Assembly: GCA_002336725.1 (NCBI GenBank)
Contig: DDEO01000026.1
Span: 1 to 6,753, forward strand
Reading direction: 5' to 3'
Source of the DNA: Bacteroidetes bacterium UBA1952
Lineage (GTDB): Bacteria > Bacteroidota > Bacteroidia > Chitinophagales > Chitinophagaceae
Length of the DNA: 6,753 nucleotides
The notes below the pieces were generated by a model. The model did no database searches. It was not told where the DNA came from and was given only the letters and a program-made list of their open reading frames with translations. Within the stretch, counting starts at the first letter, position 1, and every line of letters starts with the position of its first letter. Both the position numbers and the translations under genes were made by a program. This document shows, in pieces, positions 1 to 5,600 of the stretch.

Positions 1-2
1 AA

Positions 3-121
3 GCCGAAGGCTCCAACGCCCGAAGGGCTGTCCAACCTCCTCCAACGGCGAAGCGTCCAACATTATCCAACAGCGCAGCGTCCAACATCCGCCTCCGGCG
101 GAGTCCAAGCGAAGCTCCAAC
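3..121. repeat. Interspersed TCCAAC repeat cluster with mini-hairpins
   Basis: The hexamer TCCAAC occurs at 12, 31, 41, 56, 66, 81 and 116, with a TCCAAG variant at 104. The spacers between copies are 4-17 bp and most are small inverted repeats: GCC-GAA-GGC at 3-11, GCCC-GAA-GGGC at 18-28, AGC-GAA-GCT at 108-116, and a CCGCC/GGCGG pair around 90-100. The same GAA loop flanked by varying complementary arms suggests compensatory drift or repeated copying of one hairpin module. The cluster may extend beyond the left edge. No gene is visible in 1-157. It could act on the 3' end of an upstream transcript or be a neutral repeat; the sequence does not decide this. Confidence 0.8.
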
Positions 122-125
122 CCTA

Positions 126-147
126 TAACTTTACGCCCATTATTTTG
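126..147 (+). promoter_or_regulatory. Possible dnaX promoter (two weak Bacteroidota -7-like boxes)
   Basis: Two octamers each match five of the six fixed positions of the Bacteroidota -7 consensus TAnnTTTG: TAACTTTA at 126-133 and TTATTTTG at 140-147. Neither has a clear upstream TTG at the usual distance, because the region before them is the TCCAAC cluster. If either works, the 5' leader of dnaX would be short, under about 25 nt. The AAGG at 153-156 sits only 1 nt from the ATG, too close to serve as a Shine-Dalgarno sequence. Confidence 0.25.
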
Positions 148-157
148 TTACTAAGGC

Positions 158-1966
158 ATGGCTGAGCAATACCTCGTTTCTGCGCGCAAATACCGTCCGC
201 AAACCTTTGACACGGTGGTGGGGCAGGAGCATATCACCACGACGCTGAAAAACGCCATCCGGCATAATCAACTCGCCCATGCCTACCTTTTTTGCGGGCC
301 GCGCGGGGTGGGGAAGACGACCTGCGCCCGCATCCTGGCCAAGACGCTCAACTGCGAGCACCTCACCGCCGACACCGAAGCCTGCGGCACCTGCGCCAAC
401 TGCCGCGCCTTTGATGCCAACGCTTCCTTCAACGTTTTTGAACTCGACGCCGCTTCCAACAACTCGGTGGACGACATCCGCGAGCTGGTGGCGCAGGTGC
501 GCTTTGCGCCGCAGCAGGGGCGATATAAAATATACATTATCGATGAGGTGCATATGCTTAGTGCCGCCGCCTTTAATGCATTCCTCAAAACCCTCGAAGA
601 GCCGCCGCCGTATGCGGTCTTCATCCTGGCGACAACCGAAAAGCATAAAATCCTGCCGACGATCCTGAGTCGTTGCCAGATTTTTGATTTCAAGCGCATC
701 CGCACAATCGACACGGTGGCGCATCTGCAAAAGATTACCACCAAAGAAGGCATTCCGGCAGAGGAAGATGCCCTGCACGTCATCGCCCAGAAAAGCGAAG
801 GCTGTATGCGCGACGCGCTCTCGATGCTCGACCGCATTTCGGCGTTTACCGATGGCAGCCTCACCTATGCCGCCACGATGGAACATCTGGCCATGCTGGA
901 TGCCGCATTTTATTTCCGGCTGACCGACGCAATATTATCTGCCGACCTGCCGGCGGCACTGTTGCAGTTTGAAGAAGCCGTATCACGCGGTTTTGAAGGC
1001 GACGCGGTGCTGCTCGGCCTGTCGGAGCATTTCCGGAGCCTGATGCTGTGCCGAGACGAGCGGATGGCAAAGCTGCTCGATGTGCCGGCCAATTACCGGG
1101 CTTTATTTTTTGATAAATCCCGGCAGATAGCGCCTTCTTTCCTGATGAATGCACTCACGCTGCTGCACACCGCGAGCCTGGAATACCGCAACGCTGCCAA
1201 CAAGCGGCTGCACGTGGAAGTGGCGCTCATCCGCCTCGCTTATCTGCACTATCCGGCAACAGAAGCGACCGCGCCGGTGGGCGATTTTCAAAAAAAAAAT
1301 CTTAGTGCCCCGCCCGTAAAGCCAGCGCCCATTCCATCGGTTGATGCGTCCGTTTCGGTAGCTGCTGCCGCTCCCATTCCGGAAATTTCCGACCCTGCAC
1401 CCGCGCCATACGGCAGCGTTGCGGCTGCTCCAATACCAGTGGCCGCGCCGATGCCTGTATCAGCGTCGCAGCCTGCCAATGCCACCGTTGCCGCTCCGGC
1501 AAAACCGGCTGCTGCCCGCCGTCGGATTTCGATGGACCTGCTGCAAAAAGCCAGCGAGACGGCTGCAAAAGTGGTTGAAGACCGCCCCATAGTGCCGGTA
1601 ACGGAAGCCGATCTTCAGGACCACATGGAAGCGTTTTGTCAGCAACTGCGCGCGGGTAATGAACATACGCTTTTGGCGCAATTCTCGCAGGTAGCCATCC
1701 GGAAAGCAGGCGATTCGGAAGCCGAATTTATCTGCCCGACGGAAATGGCTGAGGTCTATGTGAAAAACACCCGCGATCGACTGATTGATTTCTTTCAGCA
1801 GAAATATGGCCGTCTGATTCGCATCCTGACGCGCGTGGAAGTAGATGAATCCTTGCCCAAACCGCAGAAACAACTTTCCAAACAAGAGATTTATGAAGAG
1901 CTGGTGAAAGAAAACCCGGTACTCCAAACGCTGCGAAACACGCTGGGATTGCAGATAGAGTATTGA
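158..1966 (+). CDS. dnaX: DNA polymerase III clamp-loader subunit tau/gamma
   Basis: This 602-residue protein is the ATPase core of the cytoplasmic clamp loader, which opens and loads the beta clamp on primed DNA; full-length tau also links the loader to polymerase and helicase. The AAA+ module begins at once (SARKYRPQTFDTVVGQ). It shows Walker A GPRGVGKTT at 47-55, the four zinc-site cysteines C66, C76, C79 and C82, Walker B with D129-E130, sensor 1 ATT at 158-160, the SRC arginine-finger motif at 171-173, and sensor 2 GCMRDA at 215-220. Clamp-loader domain III ends near residue 368. An Ala/Pro-rich linker (about 383-455) follows, then a C-terminal tau-specific region (about 456-602) that I recognise only as the Bacteroidota type. 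The start at 158 gives the N-terminus expected for the family. An A10 run at codons 378-381 is described separately. The stop codon lies inside the first heptad of the downstream repeat. Confidence 0.97.
   Translation: MAEQYLVSARKYRPQTFDTVVGQEHITTTLKNAIRHNQLAHAYLFCGPRGVGKTTCARILAKTLNCEHLTADTEACGTCANCRAFDANASFNVFELDAASNNSVDDIRELVAQVRFAPQQGRYKIYIIDEVHMLSAAAFNAFLKTLEEPPPYAVFILATTEKHKILPTILSRCQIFDFKRIRTIDTVAHLQKITTKEGIPAEEDALHVIAQKSEGCMRDALSMLDRISAFTDGSLTYAATMEHLAMLDAAFYFRLTDAILSADLPAALLQFEEAVSRGFEGDAVLLGLSEHFRSLMLCRDERMAKLLDVPANYRALFFDKSRQIAPSFLMNALTLLHTASLEYRNAANKRLHVEVALIRLAYLHYPATEATAPVGDFQKKNLSAPPVKPAPIPSVDASVSVAAAAPIPEISDPAPAPYGSVAAAPIPVAAPMPVSASQPANATVAAPAKPAAARRRISMDLLQKASETAAKVVEDRPIVPVTEADLQDHMEAFCQQLRAGNEHTLLAQFSQVAIRKAGDSEAEFICPTEMAEVYVKNTRDRLIDFFQQKYGRLIRILTRVEVDESLPKPQKQLSKQEIYEELVKENPVLQTLRNTLGLQIEY
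1290..1319 (+). other. dnaX: A10 slippery run in dnaX with stops in both alternative frames
   Basis: Ten consecutive A residues occupy 1290-1299, read in frame as CAA AAA AAA AAT (Q378 K379 K380 N381). One added A, or a -1 ribosomal shift, reads AAA TCT TAG and stops at 1303-1305, giving a product of about 382 residues. One lost A, or a +1 shift, stops at TAA 1317-1319, giving about 386 residues. Either product keeps the AAA+ module and domain III and lacks the linker and tau C-terminus, which is the definition of gamma. Thermus thermophilus makes gamma by transcriptional slippage on an A9 run in dnaX, and E. coli by -1 frameshifting on A AAA AAG. I see no strong hairpin after the run, so slippage by RNA polymerase seems the likelier mechanism. 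That it works here is inference. Confidence 0.7.
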
Positions 1967-2032
1967 TGTTTCATGTTCCATGTTTGATGTTTCATGTTCC
2001 ATGTTTGATGTATCATGTTTGATGTAACAGGT
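1963..2032. repeat. Heptanucleotide array, TTSATGT family
   Basis: Ten contiguous heptads share the pattern NNNATGT. TTGATGT, TTCATGT and TCCATGT repeat as a 21-bp higher-order unit twice (starts 1963 and 1984). They are followed by TTGATGT, ATCATGT, TTGATGT and a degenerate AACAGGT at 2026-2032. The first heptad contains the dnaX TGA stop (1964-1966), so no unique spacer separates gene and array. There are no unique spacers between units either. The array passes in the same 7-bp register into the next family. Confidence 0.9.
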
Positions 2033-2123
2033 GTCTTTCGTCTTTCGTCTTGATACTTTCGTCTTTCTACTTTCGTCTTGATACTTTCGTCTTGAGTCTT
2101 GATACTTTCGCCGCTCTACTTTT
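2033..2123. repeat. Heptanucleotide array, GTCTTGA/TACTTTC family, copy 1
   Basis: Thirteen heptads continue the register set at 1963. They are mainly GTCTTGA, TACTTTC and GTCTTTC, often alternating as a 14-bp dimer, with one divergent unit (GCCGCTC, 2110-2116). The last unit, TACTTTT at 2117-2123, plus the following G forms an exact TAnnTTTG promoter-like box. The same family recurs upstream of trmD about 600 bp away. Seven is not a multiple of three, so any reading frame through the array cycles with a period of 7 residues; long open frames here are artefacts of the repeat. Confidence 0.92.
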
Positions 2124-2124
2124 G
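2092..2124 (+). promoter_or_regulatory. Candidate Bacteroidota promoter for rimM inside the repeat
   Basis: TACTTTTG at 2117-2124 matches the Bacteroidota -7 consensus TAnnTTTG at all fixed positions. A TTG at 2092-2094 lies 22 bp upstream, within the 17-23 bp spacing described for Flavobacterium promoters. The box ends 5 nt before the rimM ATG, so transcription would begin at or within a few bases of the start codon, giving a leaderless or near-leaderless mRNA. No Shine-Dalgarno is present. Another box, TACTTTCG at 2103-2110, also has a TTG at 22 bp but one mismatch. Confidence 0.5.
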
Positions 2125-2129
2125 CTTCC

Positions 2130-2630
2130 ATGATTCGTATCGGAAAAATAGCGGCAACGCACGGCCTGAATGGCGAGGTGATTCTTACCCATGAAATGCC
2201 CGACAGCAAATGGCTGAAAGCAGGCGACCCGCTGCATATTGAGCTGAGAAAAGATTCGCGGATTCCGTTTTTCGTGGAGAATTTCCGGAAAAAATCCGAT
2301 AGCGAGTTGATCGTTTCGCTGGATGAAATCCCCGATATTAATGCGGCAAGGGCGCTGATTGGCCGACCTGTATATGTGGAAAATGAAAAACTTTCCAGCA
2401 CCGCTACCACTTCGCCGCTGCGTTTTATTGGCTATAAAGTAGTGGATGTAAACCTCGGCGTACTGGGTGTTATCGACGATGTGTATAAGGCCGGGCCGCA
2501 ATGGCTCGCGCAGATAGACACCGGCAAAAAGAAGGTGCTTTTTCCGCTCATCGAAGCCTTCATCCGCGACACCAACGACCGAAACCGCTTTCTGCGCGTG
2601 GCCTTGCCCGACGGATTGGTGGATTTATAG
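2130..2630 (+). CDS. rimM: Ribosome maturation factor RimM
   Basis: This 166-residue protein is an assembly factor for the 30S subunit, known to bind ribosomal protein S19 and help 16S rRNA 3'-domain maturation in the cytoplasm. The N-terminal domain opens with the family signature IGKIAATHGLNGEV (4-17). A short linker near 88-96 leads to a C-terminal PRC-barrel-like domain, with FIGYKVVDVNLGVLGVIDDV around 99-118 and the conserved closing strand VLFPLIEAFI near 136-145. Length is normal for the family. The ATG at 2130 gives a complete N-terminus with nothing upstream but repeat. The gene sits between dnaX and trmD; the pairing with trmD is common in bacteria, but rpsP, its usual upstream partner, is absent here. 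Gaps of 163 and 222 bp filled with repeats argue for separate transcription starts rather than a tight operon. Confidence 0.95.
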   Translation: MIRIGKIAATHGLNGEVILTHEMPDSKWLKAGDPLHIELRKDSRIPFFVENFRKKSDSELIVSLDEIPDINAARALIGRPVYVENEKLSSTATTSPLRFIGYKVVDVNLGVLGVIDDVYKAGPQWLAQIDTGKKKVLFPLIEAFIRDTNDRNRFLRVALPDGLVDL

Positions 2631-2705
2631 GGCCGGCAAATGGCGTTTTCCGGAAATCCTGCATTCTGAAGATTTTTGCCTTTCCGTAGAACGCGCATCT
2701 CTTTT

Positions 2706-2852
2706 GTCTTTCATCTTGATACTTTCGCCTTGATACTTTCGTCTTGATACTTTCATCTTGATACTTTCGCCTTGATACTTTCGTCTTGATACTTTCGTCT
2801 TGGTACTTTCATCTTGCTACTTTCGTCTTGATACTTAATACTTTCGCACCCC
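2706..2852. repeat. Heptanucleotide array, GTCTTGA/TACTTTC family, copy 2
   Basis: Exactly 21 heptads (147 bp) run up to the trmD ATG without losing register. Units alternate between (G/A)(T/C)CTTG(A/G/C) and TACTTTC, forming about nine 14-bp dimers. Variation is concentrated in the first two bases of the CTTG unit (GT, AT, GC), while TACTTTC is nearly invariant. The last three units break the alternation: TACTTAA, TACTTTC and GCACCCC. The 75 bp before the array (2631-2705) hold no gene; they contain a TTTCCGGAAA palindrome at 2647-2656 and no recognisable terminator. Confidence 0.93.
2814..2846 (+). promoter_or_regulatory. Candidate promoter for trmD inside the repeat
   Basis: TACTTTCG at 2839-2846 matches five of six fixed positions of TAnnTTTG (C for the third T), and a TTG at 2814-2816 lies 22 bp upstream. 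This is the same spacing and almost the same box as in front of rimM. The box ends 6 nt before the trmD ATG, again predicting a nearly leaderless transcript. Most other TACTTTC units in this array have TTG at 1, 15 or 29 bp, outside the known range, so the extra heptad TACTTAA is what creates the usable spacing. Confidence 0.38.
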
Positions 2853-3545
2853 ATGCGCATTGATATTCTCTCCGCCGTTCCGGATTTATTGGAAAGCCCT
2901 TTCTCGCATTCCATCATGAAGCGGGCGCAACAGCGCGGTCTGCTGGAAGTGCATACCCACAATCTGCGCCAATGGGCCGTCAATAAGCATGGCCAAATTG
3001 ACGACTATCAGTTTGGCGGCGGCGCCGGAATGGTGATTATGCCTGAGCCGCTGGCCAATGCGATTGACCAATTGCAGCAAGACCGCACCTACGATGAGAT
3101 TATCTTCCTCACACCCGACGGCAAGTGCTTTGAACAGGCTGATGCCAACCGCCTTTCGCTCAAACAAAATTTACTGCTCATTTGCGGCCACTATAAAGGC
3201 ATCGACGAGCGCATCCGTCAAACGTATGTAACGAGCGAAATCTCTATTGGCGACTATGTACTGAGTGGGGGCGAACTGGCCGCTGCCGTGGTTGTGGATG
3301 CCGTAGGCCGCCTGATTCCGGGTGTGCTCAACGACGAGACCTCGGCGCTCACCGATTCTTTTCAGGATGATATGCTGGCACCGCCGGTTTATACCCGCCC
3401 GGCCAACTGGCGCGAAATGGAAGTTCCGGAAATATTGCTGTGCGGCGACCCTAAAAAAGTAGATGCCTGGCGTATGGAGCAAAGCGTGGAGCGGACAAAA
3501 GCCCGTCGCCCGGATTTGTGGGAAAAGCACGAGGAGCAAATCTAA
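2853..3545 (+). CDS. trmD: tRNA (guanine-N1)-methyltransferase TrmD
   Basis: This enzyme of the SPOUT class methylates N1 of G37 next to the anticodon, using S-adenosylmethionine, and so prevents +1 frameshifting in the cytoplasm. It has 230 residues, normal for the family. Visible motifs are DDYQFGGGAGMVIMPEPL (50-67), ICGHYKGIDERI (110-121), and the knot and cofactor loop EISIGDYVLSGGELAAAVV (129-147). Further on are the DSF motif at 168-170, whose Asp is the likely catalytic base, then YTRP (180-183) and the C-terminal tRNA-binding part with WR (206-207) and RRPDLWEKH (218-226). The first ATG after the heptad array begins the protein exactly where the family begins. Its stop overlaps the stop of the convergent gene by 4 bp. 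rplS, often next to trmD, is not here. Confidence 0.97.
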   Translation: MRIDILSAVPDLLESPFSHSIMKRAQQRGLLEVHTHNLRQWAVNKHGQIDDYQFGGGAGMVIMPEPLANAIDQLQQDRTYDEIIFLTPDGKCFEQADANRLSLKQNLLLICGHYKGIDERIRQTYVTSEISIGDYVLSGGELAAAVVVDAVGRLIPGVLNDETSALTDSFQDDMLAPPVYTRPANWREMEVPEILLCGDPKKVDAWRMEQSVERTKARRPDLWEKHEEQI

Positions 3546-5596
3546 TAACCTGCTACCTGCGCTTCTTCGCTTTCGGGTAACTTGCCATTTACCCCAAAAA
3601 TCCGATAAGCCAGCTCGATACCGGCAGCGTCGGGGTTCTTCTTTTCGTATGCCCAGACCTGCGGCGCAACCACCTGCCGGCCATCGGAAGTGGCGGCGGA
3701 ATAATAAACCCGCCGTGCGCCGGAATCCACCTCCTCGAAGCGCAGACTGACAATCAGAGCGATGCCATTGGCCGGATTCAGTTCCAGATTGCATTTTTTA
3801 AGGCGCTTCATCACCGCCTTATCTTCCGTGCCTTCCACTTTCAGCCGCATGGGTATGCGCATCTCCGAAAAAGGCAGCAGCTGTGGATACAACGCGGCCA
3901 CATCCATCAGGTATTCATCCCGCTTTTTATCCTCGTCGGCATCAGCAGCCAGTTGCGCCAGCGCCAGCGACTTACGCGCCCAGAGCAGCGTTTCGGTTTC
4001 CGGGTCTGTTTCGCCGTTATCGGGCCTCACGGTGGTTAAGAGTTGCTGTGCGCCTTTGGCATCTCCTTTCTGCATCAGCAGCATCGCCGTCAGATACCGG
4101 AAATATTTGCGCACTGCGGGCCGGTTGTCGGTCGTTATCTGCGGCTGAAATTTTTTGAGGAAATACTTCGTCGAAAAGCCGGAAATCAGCGTCCGGATTT
4201 CATCCCAGCCCACCACGCTTTCGGTCGAAAAAACTTTATAGAGTACGCGGTCGCGTTCGGGGTTGCGGGCCAGTTGGTTGATGATCAGGAAGCGTTGCAG
4301 GGTAAGCAGGCTTTTACGCTTTGCCATCTCCCAGAGTGCCGTGGGGCGATACCACCAGCCACGGTTTTCAAACTTAATCATCTCCGTTCGGCGCTGCGCC
4401 AGATACAGTTTTTGCAGCCCGATGGCAAAATCATATTGTGTTTGTCCGAGCGAAGTGCCGATGTGTAATTCCCGGAATTCGGATGCTTTTTTCAGGGTTT
4501 TTTCGGCCTGCGCCACCTGTCCGTCGTAGGCTTCGCAGCGCGCTTTGGCTATCTGATACCATCCATAGCCGGGCTGCGATAGGTGGCTCTCTACCATCTC
4601 TTTCATGAGTTGGATGCCGGCTTTGGGCTGTCCCTCGTAGATGTTTAGGATAGAGGAGAAATAGGCCCATTCCTGAAGCCGGTTGTTGTCGCCACTTTCT
4701 ATCATGCCTGCCAGTGCATATTCGCGCTGTGCCGTCGGGAAATCGGCGGCTATCGAGCGGAAATTTGCATAGTTGTTGTGCGTGGGCCGTCCGCTTTCCC
4801 GCAGCAGTTCGTAGTAATGCTGGGCGCTGTCCATCGCAAAGATATAGCTATAGAGAATGGCCTTGTAGTGATAAACGCCTATATATTCTGATTGATAGCT
4901 TTCGGGCGTGAAGAAAGCTGCATTCGCCCGTTCGGAGCGCCGAATGCGCAGGATAGCGGTGTCCAGATAGCGGGCGGCGAGTGCTTCGTTGGCATCAATG
5001 CTGTTTTGGAGAAATGGGTATTTGGCAGCGGTGTAGATGCGGTTGCGATGCACTACCCACATCAGCATATTGTAAGGGTCAAAAAAATCGCGCTGAAAAT
5101 CCCATTGCAGGTAGCGGCGAATGGTGTTGTAAGATTGCTGTGCCTGTTCCAGATTGTTGTAGCACTGCACGAGTGTAGAAGTCGCCAGCGCATAGTCGGT
5201 TTGAAGCGGATAAATAGCCAGATAAGCCGCAAGGTCGGTGGTGCGGGTGCGCAATTGCCGGGCATAATCGCGCTCCAGGTGTCGCAGGCAGGTCTCCAGT
5301 GAACGGGCCGCTGCTTTAAACCCGGTAACATCGGCGGCGCGTTCAAATTTAAAAACGCCTTCTATCAACCAGCCCACATAATAGGTGCTGTCGATGCGCA
5401 GAAACTCGCGGCTGCGTGGCCCGGCTTCTTCTGAATATAGGTCCAATACCGTGCGTTTGGCATCTATCTCGCGGCGGGCGGGCGATTTGGAGACTCCCTG
5501 TGCGTGTGCATTTCCCCAAAGACAAAGCAGCAGCAGAAGGCAGCCCGAAAAGAGGACTGCGAGTCGCTGCGGAGATGCTTTTTGGAGGGAAATCAT
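3542..5596 (-). CDS. Secreted TPR-like helical repeat protein, function unknown
   Basis: I do not recognise a named family. The 684-residue product starts with a signal peptide: a positive N-region (K6, R11), a hydrophobic stretch GCLLLLLCLWG (18-28) and a type I site after AHA (31-33, followed by Q). It is therefore probably periplasmic or exported. The mature part is rich in Ala, Leu, Tyr and Arg with alternating amphipathic helices and TPR-like spacing, clearest at about 286-376 (AQREYALAGMIESG, then GQPKAGIQLMKEMV, then GQVAQAEKTLKKASEF) and about 495-555 (MLLMQKGDAKGAQQLL). A short possibly beta-rich segment follows at about 577-652. I chose the ATG at 5596 because it gives a proper signal peptide. 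The frame stays open to 5743, but that extension is translated repeat. The array begins 4 bp upstream of the ATG, so the leader is entirely repeat. A scaffold or binding role is inference. Confidence 0.8.
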   Translation of the reverse strand: MISLQKASPQRLAVLFSGCLLLLLCLWGNAHAQGVSKSPARREIDAKRTVLDLYSEEAGPRSREFLRIDSTYYVGWLIEGVFKFERAADVTGFKAAARSLETCLRHLERDYARQLRTRTTDLAAYLAIYPLQTDYALATSTLVQCYNNLEQAQQSYNTIRRYLQWDFQRDFFDPYNMLMWVVHRNRIYTAAKYPFLQNSIDANEALAARYLDTAILRIRRSERANAAFFTPESYQSEYIGVYHYKAILYSYIFAMDSAQHYYELLRESGRPTHNNYANFRSIAADFPTAQREYALAGMIESGDNNRLQEWAYFSSILNIYEGQPKAGIQLMKEMVESHLSQPGYGWYQIAKARCEAYDGQVAQAEKTLKKASEFRELHIGTSLGQTQYDFAIGLQKLYLAQRRTEMIKFENRGWWYRPTALWEMAKRKSLLTLQRFLIINQLARNPERDRVLYKVFSTESVVGWDEIRTLISGFSTKYFLKKFQPQITTDNRPAVRKYFRYLTAMLLMQKGDAKGAQQLLTTVRPDNGETDPETETLLWARKSLALAQLAADADEDKKRDEYLMDVAALYPQLLPFSEMRIPMRLKVEGTEDKAVMKRLKKCNLELNPANGIALIVSLRFEEVDSGARRVYYSAATSDGRQVVAPQVWAYEKKNPDAAGIELAYRIFGVNGKLPESEEAQVAGY

Positions 5597-5600
5597 GGGC

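Noticed and set aside
140..886. Minus-strand open frame opposite the AAA+ part of dnaX
   Set aside because: It is a shadow of GC-biased codons in a strongly conserved gene, with no recognisable family or start context.
1460..2410. Long minus-strand open frame crossing the end of dnaX, the heptad array and part of rimM
   Set aside because: It is antisense to two certain genes and passes through repeat DNA that happens to be open on that strand; the translated product is low-complexity (HETSNMEHE-like, KYQDESRK-like).
2647..2656. TTTCCGGAAA palindrome in the rimM-trmD gap, also in the 121-bp repeats and inside rimM near 2283
   Set aside because: It is short and self-complementary, and occurs in coding sequence as well; too little to claim a regulator site across these locations.
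2706..2852. Possible CRISPR array
   Set aside because: Units are 7 or 14 bp and directly adjacent, with no unique spacers and no cas genes nearby.
3575..3594. GGGTAA/TTACCC hairpin after trmD as an intrinsic terminator
   Set aside because: The stem has 6 bp with an 8-nt loop and is followed by CAAAAA, not a T run, on the trmD strand; it lies inside the coding sequence of the convergent gene.
5540..5542. Lipoprotein site at C19 (FSGC) of the helical protein
   Set aside because: The cysteine comes before the hydrophobic core and the -3 residue is F; the AHA site after the core fits signal peptidase I better.
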